Positions 1 through 10,617 of a stretch of DNA of 64,000 bases are shown here, one piece after another. The notes under the pieces are model-generated. The model saw only the letters and a program-made list of their open reading frames with translations. It ran no database searches and was not told the DNA's origin. Within the stretch, counting starts at the first letter, position 1. Each line of letters starts with the position of its first letter. The translations under genes and the position numbers were made by a program. Origin of the DNA: Aulostomus chinensis (lineage: Eukaryota > Chordata > Actinopteri > Syngnathiformes > Aulostomidae); the NCBI GenBank assembly GCA_037954235.1, contig JBBMOA010000001.1, forward strand, positions 857,001-921,000. Reading direction: 5' to 3'.

Positions 1-437
1 ACAGGTGGATAGGAAACAAGCTCAGAGATGTCAGGAACATGAGATCCAAGTGGTGAGAGAGCAAGAACTGGTGAGGTTCCAGAACCAGGAGTGAGGTGGA
101 GCCTGCATTACCTACTGGGAGCTTTTAGTCTAAGGTTCAACTTGGACTTGAAGGATTTCTGGACAGACAACGTGCAGGGAGGGAATTTGGAGATGAAGAA
201 CAAGTTCCTCTCAGCTTTAATGGAGTTTTCAGGAGTCAAACAGACCCTCCTCTGATTGGTTGTCAGATGTGTTCTCATTGCACCACAGCCTCCAGGTTGA
301 GGGTTCTGGTCTGAGTCAGACACATTGACTCTGATGCTGCTGAGCCTGAAGGGAGGATGAAGAAAGGAGTGTCTGAGAGAGCTTCACCAGACAAACTGTC
401 CAGTTGAACAACAAACACTAGTCAGTAGGAATGTTGC
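1..437. other. Intergenic, nothing recognised
   Basis: Moderately AT-rich sequence without a credible reading frame, RNA gene or repeat that I can identify. The short open frame on the minus strand lacks protein-like composition. Confidence 0.4.
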
Positions 438-509
438 TGCTGGGACCCTGATTCAAACCAGGGTTGCTGCAGCCACAACACAGAGGACTGACCACTTGAG
501 GATCAGGGC
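438..509 (-). pseudogene. tRNA-His(GTG)-like relic
   Basis: Read on the minus strand this 72-nt stretch follows the layout of eukaryotic tRNA-His: an AGTGGTCAGT D-arm, an anticodon loop TTGTGGC with anticodon GTG flanked by a paired stem (CTGTG/TGCAG type), and a B-box-like GGTTTGAATC T-arm. The acceptor stem is poor: GCCCTGA against TCCCAGC leaves three mismatched positions. I take it as a decayed tRNA gene or the head of a tRNA-derived SINE. A functional gene would need a paired acceptor stem and the histidine identity G at position -1, which is added after transcription. Confidence 0.45.
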
Positions 510-654
510 CTCCTGGAGGCTGAGGTTGGAGCTGCTCTGTCTTTGTCTCACTGAGAGATCAGAGACAATTGGAGTCCACAAAGAAATCATTGAGAAATCA
601 AGGAGAGATCAAAGAAAGAATTCTAAGATTAAAAATAGAACTCTGAGATCAAAG

Positions 655-819
655 GTTGAAGTTCCCCAAGGTTCAGTTTTAGCTCAGACCCTCTTTAATA
701 TCTCTGTACTGCCACTTGTCGTCAGGAGACTCAGTATAAACCTCCACAGTCCTGCTGATGTCACTCAGCTGGACATCGCCGTGTCTCCCGGTGACTCAGG
801 ACCAGTTGATGTCCATTAA
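655..819 (+). mobile_element. LINE reverse-transcriptase fragment (CR1/L2 group), decayed
   Basis: The frame here reads VPQGSVLAQTLFNISVLPL and, further on, PADVTQLDIAVSP. In fish CR1/L2-group LINEs the same region carries the PQGSVLGPLLFNIYMLPL block followed by the catalytic YADDTQLYI box. The order and spacing fit, but the catalytic YADD has become PADV, so the enzyme is dead. Only about 50 codons remain, with no endonuclease or 3' part attached. Identification rests on recognised motifs of the reverse-transcriptase palm; exact family uncertain. Confidence 0.65.
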
Positions 820-1971
820 CCTGTCATGGAGGCAGAGAACAAAACTGAGGTCTTAATTAAAGCTGGAGGCAGTGTTGTTAGGGCCTGAGCCTCCTTCTGT
901 CCACTGCAGAAAAGTAGCAGGAGTCGTCCTGAATCCAAGGATGTATTTTATGAGAGCGGTGGGACTTGTAGTTTAGGAGGTAGAAGCCTCAGTGTGACAC
1001 CAAGTGAGAATCAGAGCTGAGCCTCTTAAGAGCCCCTCCCCCGCTGCTCTCTGTCAGAGTGGAGAGGAGAGAGGATTTTTGGAGAGTTTGTTGTTTGAAA
1101 AAGGCTCATCAATCCCCAGATTGTGGTCAAAAGTTGAATGTAACATATTTTCGTCGGCATTTTTGTCAGGAATGTAGTGAAGTTATTTGTGAAGTGGAGA
1201 GAGTTACAGTGTAGACGAGAGAAGCGTCAGTTTGAGGCTATGTGTGTCTGAGGAGACAGCCTCCCATTGGTTTACATTGTAGGGTGAAAAGTGGGTCCTG
1301 GACTTTGTCATGACTCAAACAATTTGTAGTTGGTTTCTGATGGTTTGGTTTGCTTGACTGGTTGTTGTTTGTTGACCTTGCAAATCCATATTTAGGGTTC
1401 TGGCTTGTTCTGCTTTTCATTTTGTGTTTGTATTAAAGTTCTGTTGCTGAAAAAATAAATCCAGGGTTTAGTGACTAAAAAAAGGTCCAGAGGCCCACAA
1501 CTAAATCTTCAAACCAATATTTCCATGGATAAGGAAGCCTAACAAGGTCACCAAGAGATGGAAACAACTTGGAGGATAGAAAACTGTTTTAGTTTATTTG
1601 ACAGCTGATTGAAGACGTGGGTCAAAACTGACCGTTACCATGGAGATGGGAACAGAAAGCTGACACAAGAGGAAGGTTCCAGCTCTGAAAAAGGAGTTTG
1701 ATCAAAATCTTGAACTGACAGTAGAAATATCCTTTTGTATGTTGACCTTTGTTGACAGAAGTCACTTTAGCTTGGCAGTGAAAAGAATGGCTGCTAGCTT
1801 GACAAAGAACTGCACAAACCAGGTTCAAGCTGGACTTTGGACCCTGGTATCTGCAACGACTCCATCAACTCCTAATCTAGCAGCTCTGCTGGGTCCAACT
1901 ATTTTACAGAACATTTGACAGACCTGTGGAGCAGTGAGGACACACATGAGTGGACCTTTGCTATCTGGGTG
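820..1971. other. Intergenic, nothing recognised
   Basis: No coding region or RNA gene seen. A possible polyadenylation-like AATAAA lies near 1455, but no transcript can be tied to it. Confidence 0.35.
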
Positions 1972-2898
1972 TCCTCCAGTCACGTGACTGAAGTCATCCA
2001 TTCATGTCAGTGATGTCACTTGGCAGGACTCTCATTGCCGTCTCATTCTAGAAAAGAATCCAGACTCCACCTGTGGCTCCATGATAACTGATGGACCTCT
2101 GGTTGGAGGCTGGACGATGATGTTTGGACTGGAAGGAAAACTCCTTGTCCAAATTCCATTGTGTTCAAGTTTAAAGTCCCACAATAAGAAGTAGCTGAAT
2201 CTGACAGGTGGAGGTTTGGAACTACAAGATGGTGATGTTTCCTTGACTTGATGCTCTGACTGTCAGGGTGGATGACAGCTTCTTCTGCTGCTGCATCTGA
2301 GTGGCTAGGATTGGAGGTTTTACCTCCCCAGGTTGTTTGGTTCCAGGGGAAATTTTAAAATTCCAGTCCCCAACTTTGGCTGTTCTGAAACTCTTCTCCT
2401 GAATCACTCCTGAGCTGCAGCAAGAACAAATACCAGTGCCAACCAGATCAACTTCATGGCTGCTAACAGCCTCAGACACTTGATTTCCATCAATCTGGAG
2501 CCAAGAAGGCCCTCACCTGTGGTTCTCCTCCAGGAGGGTCCAGGTTCTGCCATTGTGGCTCCTGGTGCCACTGCCAGAGAGCCTCAGCTGCACACTGCAA
2601 CATTTCAACAGGAGATTGACATTCCTTCAAATGTCCTGACATCTGATTCCAATGGTTCTGTTCCATCTTTATATTTTAAAATGAATCACACAATGAAAGC
2701 TGCCTCAGCAGGTTTAAGAGAGAGAACAAGCTAAGAGATCTGAAACCAGTAAAATATGCTTTTCTGTGTGCAAACTAGTGAGGGGCATGGAAGGATATTT
2801 TACCACCAATACAGAACCCAGACTTTAGTCATGTGATGAGATGGCGACTCTGATTATGAAGTTAATGGACAAAATGTGACTTGAAAGAAAACACATTA
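1972..2898 (+). repeat. 0.93-kb dispersed repeat, copy 1 (inverted partner at 53.8-54.8 kb)
   Basis: This segment matches the reverse complement of about 53828-54799 nearly base for base, including the stretch that reads as an open frame beginning MAANSLRHLISINLEPRRPS. Similarity starts at the CACGTGACTGAAG motif and stops near GAAAACACATT. No terminal inverted repeats or target-site duplication were recognised. The two copies lie about 51 kb apart in opposite orientation, either side of the satellite block. I infer a recently moved dispersed element or segmental duplication of unknown class; the open frames inside have no recognisable domain. Confidence 0.7.
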
Positions 2899-3311
2899 AA
2901 AAATACTAACTAAACTAAATAAATGAATAAAGAAGCAGCACAAATAACGTTTTCTTCTGCACAAATTTACTGGTATGAGACTGCATTTTTGGTCAATGAG
3001 TAGATGAAAGAGTGTCACATATATATTATATACATGTGAGACATGCACGTGGCTTTGGACAAATGCTCAATGAATATTGAATCAATATTGTAGAATTATT
3101 TAAACGTTCCAAGTGGACTGTTTCAGGTTTCTAGAAGACGCTTCAGCTCTCATCCAAGAGGTGTCTGCAGTTTTCTTCACTGATGGGAGGATTTTTGCTC
3201 TGTGGGGGCGGGACCTTCTCCAGAGGTGATTGACACATGTGAGCTCTGGGTGTCAGAGTTGTTTTGGTCAGGTTGTGAAAGGGAAGTTGACTCAACTGGT
3301 GTCTGTCAGTT
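2899..3311. other. Intergenic; AT-rich tract
   Basis: AT-rich DNA with a short TATATA run near 3020. Part (about 2960-3110) resembles 21950-22070, which contains the same sequence of blocks ending in a GTGGCT.TGGACAAA motif, so it is an old dispersed repeat. Confidence 0.35.
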
Positions 3312-3886
3312 AAAAGCCTCACAGTAATTCCATAATCTAGGAGTAGAAACCAAAGTCTCCTACGACGAGAATGGGATTGGAACCCACGCCTGCAGAGCTC
3401 AATGGATCAGCAGTCCATCACCTTAACCACTCGGCCACCTCGTCTCCTGACCGCCATGATGTGCTGCTTTCTCTTAGCCTTTGAAACAGCTGAACTCTTT
3501 GGAGCCCATTTGTCAGAAATGGACCCAGCAGGAGCCACTGAACACAACTCTGACATCATCAGGCTTCTTCCCAGCAGCTTGGTGCTCCAGAAGGAAGAAT
3601 CCAGACCATCGCTACATCATCAGAGTGAACACCAGCTGATGTTGACCAGTTTAACAAGCCTTTGACTGCTAAATGACATCCAAGCTCAGATTCTCTTGTC
3701 CTGGTAGAACAAGTCAATGTTGAAGAAGATGAGAGCACCAGTCTCTTTCATCAAGGAAACAAGCCTCCTATCACTGTCCTATGCAGAGTTTCTTTAAAAA
3801 AAAAGTGAGACAACCTCAAGATTTTCTGTTTCCTCTTGTAGGATTTTGCCACAGAGAATCAGAGACAATCAAAAGCGTGTTGGACT
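3312..3886. repeat. Segmental duplication unit carrying tRNA-Ser(GCT), copy 1
   Basis: Matches about 18449-19143 in the same orientation. The two copies are almost identical through the tRNA and the following 270 bp; copy 2 has about 100 bp extra after position 18880. The open frame over 3402-3665 is conserved in both copies only because the DNA is duplicated: its first third is antisense tRNA. Confidence 0.75.
3363..3444 (-). tRNA. tRNA-Ser(GCT)
   Basis: An 82-nt class II tRNA on the minus strand. Acceptor arms GACGAGG and TCTCGTC pair with one G-U, discriminator G. The D-arm contains GGCCGAGTGGTTAAGG, the anticodon loop is CTGCTGA (anticodon GCT, serine AGC/AGU codons), there is a long variable arm, and the T-arm is GGGTTCCAATCCC. 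Usual vertebrate genes have TTCGAAT in the T-loop; here G57 is C, a change in an invariant B-box base that may weaken RNA polymerase III promoter strength. No run of four or more T follows closely. Duplicated at 18505-18586. Functional status uncertain. Confidence 0.8.
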
Positions 3887-4124
3887 TTAACGTTGCAGGA
3901 CTGAACAAGTCATGACATCATCAGTTTTACCTTCACAGGTGCTCCATTTACTTTACTTTCAATTTTACAGAGGTAGAAGATGAAATCAAAGCTGTCTGTC
4001 CAAAGAAGTGAGAGCTTCCCAGGTTGTGATGTTCTGGTCTACAGACTCTGTCTTGTATGGAGCTTCAGTCTTTAATGAAAAGACTCCTCCATTAATAACA
4101 TCACTGTGCCTCTGCAGTGAATCA

Positions 4125-4238
4125 GTCACTCCATCCATTTTCTGTACCACTGATTTGTTAAAGGTTATGGGGGGGTGACATTTGGTGAGAGCAGGGTTCA
4201 CCCTGAACAGGTCACCAGTCCTCAGGTCCACTGAACAG
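4125..4238 (-). repeat. Common fish dispersed repeat, fragment
   Basis: Contains the blocks CCATCCATTTTCTGTACCAC and CAGGGTTCACCCTGAACAGG, which match the reverse complement of the repeat at 8455-8790. Other pieces occur at 20680-20765, 56533-56640 and 61215-61385. It is a high-copy teleost repeat; I do not assign its class. Confidence 0.6.
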
Positions 4239-4239
4239 G

Positions 4240-4566
4240 TCCCCCATGTGGGATGATGGTGTTGAAGGCAGAGGAGAAGTCCAGGAAGAGAAGGTGGACA
4301 TAGGAGTTCCTGCTCTCCAGATGGGTGAGGGCTCTGTGGACCACTGGTGAAATGGTGTCATCAGTGGAGCGGTGTTGCCTGTAGGCGTACTGGTGGGGGT
4401 CCACAGAGACGTCGATGGAGGCCTCTATGTGGGCCTTGACCAGCCTCTCCAAGTACTTCATGACTACTGGGGTGAGTGCAATGGGTCGGTAGTCATTTAG
4501 GCCTGTCACTGTGGAGCACTTGGGGACAGGGACAATAGTGGCAGTCTTTAGGCAGGTGGGGACAGG
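4240..4566 (-). mobile_element. LINE reverse-transcriptase fragment (L2/Maui-like)
   Basis: On the minus strand an uninterrupted frame of about 108 codons reads through LKTATIVPVPK, NDYRPIALTPVVMKYLERLV, DPHQYAYRQHRSTDD and ends in LFLDFSSAFNTIIP. These are the N-terminal palm and fingers motifs of the reverse transcriptase in L2-type non-LTR retrotransposons. The fragment stops just after the first catalytic-block region (FLDFSSAF) and lacks the YADD box, the endonuclease and the tail. It is a 5'- and 3'-truncated relic; the frame is intact, so the insertion may be fairly young or the fragment just short. Confidence 0.8.
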
Positions 4567-4589
4567 TGACAGCGCCAGTGAGGTGTTGA

Positions 4590-5340
4590 AGGACCGCGAG
4601 ACTGTTGATGTTTTTAAAAGGAGGCTCAAGACTCCCCTTTTTAGCTTAGCTTTTAACTGACTTAGTCTCTCTTATCCTTTCATTTTATCACGATATCTTA
4701 TTGTTACTTTAGTCTTTTAATTATTTTATTCTACTTTTTTATTAGTTCTTAAAACTTTTAGATTTTATATATATTTTATGTCATTCTGATACTTTAATAT
4801 CATTGTAATTTCTGTTCTTTCCTACTCTACCTTCTTTGAGTCTTTTAGTTTTTAGCTCCAGTGTGTCCTGGTGGGGGCCCTCCACACTGGGAGGTGTGTC
4901 TGGTCCGCCCACAGGGGCGTCGTCCTTGGGATCGTCCAGGCCCGGAGAGCTGGGGGGCTCTGCATTATATGTGGAGTGTACCCGGTCTGTCCGGGTCGGG
5001 GGGTCTGGGTGGCGGCGCTCCCTGTGGTTGTGGGCTGTGGCACCTCCTGGTGAGGATGGCCCCCATAGGTGGTCTTTCCTCACTAGGATTTTCAGTGCCC
5101 TGCCATGTTCCTACTTACAGTCAGTGTGTGGTTGTGTGTATGCGTGTGTGTGTGTGGGGGGTAGTGTGTGCATGTATGTGGTCATGTGGGTTGGGAAGGC
5201 CGGGTTCTTAACATGTATTTATTGTATTGTTTTATATTTTATTTAACGTTGCCTGTTTTCTCTCAGTTCTGTGAAGCACTTTGTGTTGCAGTCTCTGGAT
5301 GAAAAGTGCTGTACAAATATAAATAAACTAAACTAAAGCA
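4590..5340 (+). mobile_element. Retroelement-type repeat with LINE-like 3' tail
   Basis: Starts with a block reading TGTTTTTAAAAGGAGGCTCA and finishes with GTGAAGCACTTTGTGTTGCA followed by AAAAGTGCTGTACAAATATAAATAAA. This paired stem-like tail is typical of fish L2/CR1-group LINEs and the SINEs that borrow their tail. The middle (4860-5200) is GC-rich and includes a TG-rich stretch at 5120-5170. It lies in the opposite orientation to the reverse-transcriptase fragment just upstream, so the two are separate insertions. Confidence 0.5.
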
Positions 5341-5344
5341 GACG

Positions 5345-6624
5345 GACGACTCGAGAATGAGAGAGGAAAGAGTAAACAAAGCAGACTCTTTTGAGGTCTT
5401 CTCCTTGGTCCCTTCATTTTTTGAGAAGACACTGGACTCAACTGCTGTCCATGATTCTGGATTGTGTTGATTGCGTTGTGAACGAGGATTTGGCCAGGTT
5501 TTGTAGGCGGGATCACTGGTGTGCAAACACACCTGACGCTGTGGAGAAAAGATGGCGAGCCACCCACAGGAGAGAGAGAGTCGGAGTGGAAAATGGCGCT
5601 GCAAACCTCACCCACCCAGGTGACACTGACCCTGACGGTGGGATTGTGGTAGGACAGAACTGACAGGTTTCACAGAGACACCTTGAATTTCTTTTGGACT
5701 GATAACGGACTGAACGAAAAGACTGGTGATGAACGGGAGAGACTCTGATTATTGATTTGTGAGATTGAGTTGTAAATTGAAATACTTTGGCCCTGAGTTT
5801 TATTTTTATGACTTTGTTTTGTTCACGTTTCCTGATTGTGTGCCAAATCGGTGTTCCATGAGTGGGTTGTTGAAAGGGAGTTCAAGCTTGGATAGAGCCG
5901 GTGAAACAACCCAACAGGAAGAGGGAACGTAGAACTAAAACTCATAAATAGGCTGAACCAAGATCAAATGAGAACCTAGACTGAGGAAACTCAAATAGAC
6001 ACCGTGAAGTAAACAAACAATCATAGAAATCCAGCCACCAAATTTAACCTCAACTCAAATAAGTCGGGTTAACTTCAAATAAGACTCAAAAGAGGTCAAT
6101 AACCTGATTCTCCTGAGGTCTGGTTTCTGTCTGTTGGTTGGAGGGAGACTCCTTTATTGAATGTGTGTGGATGTAAAGGGTTTGGAACCAATAGTTTTTG
6201 TTTTTCTGACATTTTCTGTCTATAAAGAAGTCGGCAGTTTTATTCACTGACTAGTCTGTGGTCTGTTATTCTTGCATTAGAATCAACCACTCACATGAGC
6301 CTAAAATCTCTGGTCCTCCACCTGAAGTGAGACACATGGGAACTTTGACCCTCATCAACCATGCAGGGAGGAGTTCTCAGAGTCTGATTGTGCTGATGAA
6401 TCATCAGAACTCTCCATCACGCCGTGACGAGGACATCTCAGTGTCAAATCTGTCATTTCCTGCTGCCAGTAGGTGGCGCTGTGGTCACTGCTGACCTGTA
6501 GATGTGTTCAGACTGGGATGTTGATCAAACCTGGAAGTTTCAAACAGATCTGACAGGTGGAGAGGATTCAGAAGAGTTGAAGCTTCATTTTAGTTGGAGC
6601 CTGAAAATGAGGTGAGACTGAGGG
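5345..6624. other. Intergenic, nothing recognised
   Basis: No RNA gene or protein-like frame found. Open frames of 60-110 codons occur but show no domain and overlap each other on both strands. Confidence 0.35.
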
Positions 6625-6712
6625 CTCACAGGAGTTGCAGGTAGGTGCTGCCCCCTAGTGACCCAGTGGAGAACAACATGTAATGACATGAACGTTCTCC
6701 ATTTTTCCAGTT
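6625..6712 (+). repeat. Short dispersed repeat, copy 1
   Basis: About 88 bp shared with 8349-8437 (block GCAGGTAGGTGCTGCCCCCT and the following 60 bp), same orientation, roughly 90 percent alike. Confidence 0.65.
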
Positions 6713-8219
6713 CTTGACTTCATTCATCCTCAAACTTCTTCAAGCTGGAAGAGAGTGAGATCATTTAAAGTAGAGAGTAAATAATCAGCATCTCATCACT
6801 CATTTGTTCTCTGGTGGTGACCTCACGACTCAGCAGTGTGACATCACACATTTCGCTGATGTCATCCTCAAGTGTGTCACTCAGTTCATGCAGCCTTCAT
6901 TGTTTTATTTTATTATTTCCTTTCACTTTGATCTTCACAAAGACAAAGTGCGTCTGATGGAGGCATCGCTGACAGAGTGGAATGTTTCCATGTTGCCATG
7001 ACAACGTGAGGCCCCTCACCTCCTCTGTTCCTTCTGCCGGTTGGCGTCAGAAGAGCAAGATGGCTGCTTCTCCATCAGGGTGGATGAGCAGCTCCTCCCA
7101 TCTCAGGCAGACACTCCCTGGCTGCATGTCAGCAGCTCCTCAAAGCTCCTTCTGGTTTCTTTGCTCTCCTGATGCTGCGCTGGTGGATTTGTCCACCTCT
7201 CATTCTCCAGGGTTCTCAGCCTCATGTTCTCTCCCTCCTGTTCCAGCTCCTCCAAGTTTCCAGTGGAAGTTTGGCTTTTGTTTGCTACTTTGTCTTTTCT
7301 CCTCTGTTGGTGCTTTGAGTTCCTTTGTTGTTCTTTGTCTTTTCATCATTCAAGCCTCCTTTTGTTGAACGCTCCTCTCCCCCGTCTGTATTTGGGTCCT
7401 GTTCTCCTCCACTTTGGCCAAGAAGGCGGCCCAACAAGAGTCACCAGTGATGTCACAGCTCCTGGATGCCCCGCCCCTTCATCTGGTGCAGGTTGTGTGA
7501 TGTCACTGAATCCCACTCAGACCAGACCAGTCAGAGATCAGTGTGTTTGTGTCAGTGATGTCATCGCTGCTGACGTCACAGCCCTCCATCCACACACGCC
7601 AGACTGAGGTGGAGGAGGTGATGTTGGGGTTTTCAAGGTCTTCGTCATGAGTGGGAGGGGCTGAGCTGGTGAATGATCAGCTGACCTGGTCTGGGCTCAG
7701 TTCAGATGTTGAGCCACTGCTGACTGCCGTTTACCTGAGGAAGACCCAACGTTCCCCTCAAGAAATGGAGGGCAGTTTTTAGTGCAGCGTTCATTCTGGT
7801 TGGAGTTTTCCTTTCCTTTGCCCTGCACCTCTCTGGTGGGGAGGTGCTCCCTGTTGACCAGGACTCAGTGGAGAAGACTGGACCAGGACCTTCACTGGTT
7901 CAAGGAGCACCGAGGCAAAGGGAGGCCCAGACCAGCAGCCAGGGTGACCAGTTTGAAAAGCTGCTCCTCTTCCATGCTGACTTGTTGGTGTCTCCTCTTT
8001 TATTCCTGAGTGATTTTAATCTCAGCTCTCTGAACCTGAATGGAGCAGAACCAGGAAATCATTGCAGGAAATCATGGAGGAGAAATGAATGAATGAGACT
8101 TCCAGTCAAACTGAGACAAACGTCCAGGTTTGGTCATCAAAGATATCTGACATTCATCAGTAGACTGACAAAGATGCTCATTATTATTGCAGCAGATTAA
8201 ACTAGAGAATAAAGAGGGT
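6713..8219. other. Intergenic; X-box-like site at 6992
   Basis: No recognisable gene. A near-palindrome GTTGCCATGACAAC at 6992-7005 resembles the RFX-family X-box. The frames at 6982-7607 are proline- and serine-rich without domains. Confidence 0.3.
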
Positions 8220-8360
8220 CTCACTTTGGAAAAAAATATTGCAGTATATTTTTGTTTTATCAGAGAGGCTTTAATGTCTGTCTTTGATGTCTAAACTCTG
8301 ACTCTGATGTCATTGGTGGTGACTGAATTCTACCCCCTGACAGACTGAAGGCTCATATTG
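8220..8360 (-). repeat. Dispersed repeat, inverted partner at 58080-58195
   Basis: The reverse complement of this stretch (CATCACCAATATGAGCC, then CTGTCAGGGGGTAGAATTC and on) matches 58080-58195 closely. Flanking pieces also recur around 8830-8960 and 58240-58390. Confidence 0.6.
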
Positions 8361-8437
8361 GTGATGCAGGTAGGTGCTGCCCCCTAGTGACCCAATGGAG
8401 AACGACATGTAATGACATGAAGATTCTACATTTTTCC
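8349..8437 (+). repeat. Short dispersed repeat, copy 2
   Basis: Second copy of the repeat at 6625-6712. Confidence 0.6.
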
Positions 8438-8454
8438 ACTTGTGAGATAAAAAT

Positions 8455-8790
8455 ACCTCACAGCAAGAAGGTTCAGGGTTCCAGTCCCGGCTGGAGCACA
8501 GGATCTTTCTGTGTGAGTCTGCATGTTCTCCTGTTCCTGTGTGGGTTCTCTCTGGTACTCCAGCTTCCTCCCACAGTCCAAAGACATCAAGAGGGGACGA
8601 GGCTGATTGATACTCTAAATTGACTGTAGGTGTGACTGTGAGAGTGAATGGTTGTCTGTCTCTATGTGTTGGTCCTGTGATGGACTGGTGACCTGTCCAG
8701 GGTGAACCCCGCCTCTCACCTGTAGACTCTGCGATAGGCTCCACCCCCATGACCCTTAACAGGAATAAGTGGAAGACAATGGATGGATGG
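8455..8790 (+). repeat. Common fish dispersed repeat, most complete copy
   Basis: Carries the blocks GTGGGTTCTCTCTGGTACTC, CAGCTTCCTCCCACAGTCCA, GATGGACTGGTGACCTGTCC and ends in a (GGAT)n tail (ATGGATGGATGGAT). Its start (GGTTCAGGGTTCCAGTCCCG) looks like a tRNA B-box, so a SINE-like origin is possible. The 188-codon open frame on the opposite strand is a chance frame in this repeat. Confidence 0.7.
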
Positions 8791-9033
8791 ATATTGGAAA
8801 CGACTGCAATACAGTCTATAAATATTCTAGTTCCATACATGGGAACCTGGTTCTTCTGCTCTTTAACATCCTCCAATAGGAATGGACCGTCTATGACAAA
8901 GTATCAATAAATCTATCAAGGAGGAAGAAGAATTCTGATCAAAGAACTGAAGTCAATCTGGAGATCAGTTGATCTCTGGAAGGAGGAGGAGGAGGCATCC
9001 TGTGCTTTTATCTCTCTGTTCATGTTTCCTGCT

Positions 9034-9035
<2 letters not shown>

Positions 9036-9077
<42 letters not shown>
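9036..9077 (+). repeat. (TG)n microsatellite
   Basis: Uninterrupted GT dinucleotide run of about 42 bp. Confidence 0.95.
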
Positions 9078-9080
<3 letters not shown>

Positions 9081-9299
9081 AGCTGCAGCAGTCAGTTCAG
9101 GTTCCTTCAGTGTGACTGAGGGAGGTTTCTGTCCGATGGTTTCTCCCAGTGTGAACACAGCCTGACTGCTGATGCTGTGCCGACTCTGACAGTGGTTCAG
9201 TTTTTCTCAGTGGCTTTGTTGCTGCTCTCAGATCAGAATGAAAGTTCTCTCAACTCTGAGTTCAGCCTCCACAACATCGAGTCACTTGTTTCTCCTTCC

Positions 9300-9591
9300 T
9301 TTGATCAAATAGCGAACGCTTTAGGACGAGGAGGGAGGAAACCACGGCGTTTCACTGCTTTACATTTAGAATCTCACGCCAAGCCGGAGAAGCAGGTCCT
9401 GAATCAGTCAGGTGGTCACTGCCGGCTGAAGAGGCTTCGGACGTCACCACATACGTCATCAAAACGCGCTTCACAGAACGAGACGAAGACGCGGGAGGTT
9501 TTCAAACAACAAGGAAAGAAGGAGAAGTCCGTGAACCCCCGGCCTCGGTCTTTGTCTCCTGAAGGCTGAGTGGCGCCGGTAGAACCTCAAC
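9300..9591 (+). promoter_or_regulatory. CpG-rich 5' flank of the zinc-finger gene
   Basis: The sequence before the start codon at 9592 is richer in CG dinucleotides than its surroundings (for example AACGCGCTTC, GACGCGGG, GGCGCCGGT). Together with GC-rich exon 1 it looks like a small CpG island, the usual promoter type of housekeeping zinc-finger genes. No TATA box was recognised and the transcription start is not determinable. Confidence 0.35.
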
Positions 9592-9856
9592 ATGTGCGCC
9601 GCGCAGCTGCTGCGGGTGTCGGTCCAGGAGCGGATCCTCGCCGCCGCTGAAGACTTCCTGCTGCAGCTGGGAGAAGGAGACTCAGCGGCTGGAGTCCCGG
9701 TGCTGAGAGCGCTGCTCACCGAGCGGCTGGCGGCGGCCGCGGAGCAGATCGTGGCTCTGCTGGAGGAAACCGTGGCGGAGTACGAGCGGGAGAACCGCCG
9801 GCAGAGGTTGCTGCTCGATGCCGTGCTGAAGCCCCGAGTCAGGCTGGACAGAGCAG
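9592..9856 (+). CDS. C2H2 zinc-finger protein, exon 1 (coding part)
   Basis: Begins ATGTGCGCCGCG and codes for 88 residues plus one base, starting MCAAQLLRVSVQERILAAAE and containing LLEETVAEYEREN. This leader is characteristic of the first exon of the large fish C2H2 zinc-finger family: a short helical, partly coiled-coil segment of unknown function that precedes the acidic linker. The frame meets a strong splice donor, GAGCAG|GTGAGT, at 9856/9857, in phase 1. Joining to the acceptor at 11827/11828 restores an Asp codon and continues with VEQLLVIKEEVPPELQDPEPP, the standard second-exon start. The exon is intact; the defects of the locus are all in exon 2. Confidence 0.85.
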
Positions 9857-10034
9857 GTGAGTCCCCCAGGGACCTGCTGCATTGTTCCCAACATAAAGGG
9901 AGGTTTTAGTAGCTCAGGAAACAAAGTCTAGGAATTCTAGCTGGAGCTTCATCAGACCAAGTGGTCCAGACCAACTGGAAAAACCCCTGAGACAAAGTCA
10001 AAGAGCAGGCAGCACAATGTTGGTGGGACTCAGT

Positions 10035-10037
<3 letters not shown>

Positions 10038-10090
<53 letters not shown>
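10038..10090 (+). repeat. (CA)n microsatellite
   Basis: About 53 bp of uninterrupted CA. Confidence 0.95.
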
Positions 10091-10093
<3 letters not shown>

Positions 10094-10542
10094 TCAGCAG
10101 TCTCTCTGTCTCCAGCAAGTCACATGATATCCAAATGAGTCCCGTCAGAATGAACCAATGTTACAGTCGATTTAGGGGACAAAATCCAAAGGCAAACCTC
10201 CTGCAGACACCAGTGAAGCTCTGTTGTTTCATTTCAATGCAGTTTCAGTCCAGATCAGTGAGTCCAGAGCTGCTAGCTTGACAGCTAAACATGAGCATCA
10301 CAACACTCAGCAGGACCATAGCTTTTCTTTAATCTCTTCTTTTTAATCCTCCCTTTTCTTTCTCACCTGTCTTCATTCTTTTTGACAGTTTTTCCACACT
10401 ATCATCACGTTCAAGTCAAGTCAATTTTATTTGTTTGAACCAAATCACAACAAAGTTCTCTCATGACTCTTTACTAGTAGAGCAGGTCCAGCACCAAACT
10501 CCTTCAATGAACCTCCACCCAACAATTCTCCACCAGCAGCAC

Positions 10543-10617
10543 ATCCTGCAACAGTGGTGATGAAAACCTTCCTTTTAACAGGCAGGAACGTCGAGCAGAT
10601 CCAGGATCAGTGGGGAC
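10543..10617 (+). repeat. Dispersed repeat, related to the left flank of the satellite
   Basis: Shares the blocks CAGCACATCCTGCAACAGTG, AACCTTCCTTTTAACAGGCA and CGAGCAGATCCAGGATCAGT with 23188-23282. Here the repeat continues into GGACGGCCTTCTGC, whereas at 23283 it is replaced by the end of the satellite block. Confidence 0.7.

Noticed and set aside
3402..3665. 87-codon frame conserved at 3402-3665 and 18391-18807
   Set aside because: Conservation reflects DNA duplication; the start of the frame is antisense tRNA-Ser.
4836..5246. 136-codon plus-strand frame rich in Gly, Ser and Cys
   Set aside because: GC-rich part of a retroelement-like repeat; several frames are open on both strands at once, as expected from composition.
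8310..8876. 188-codon minus-strand frame
   Set aside because: Lies in the common fish dispersed repeat, and the peptide has no domain.
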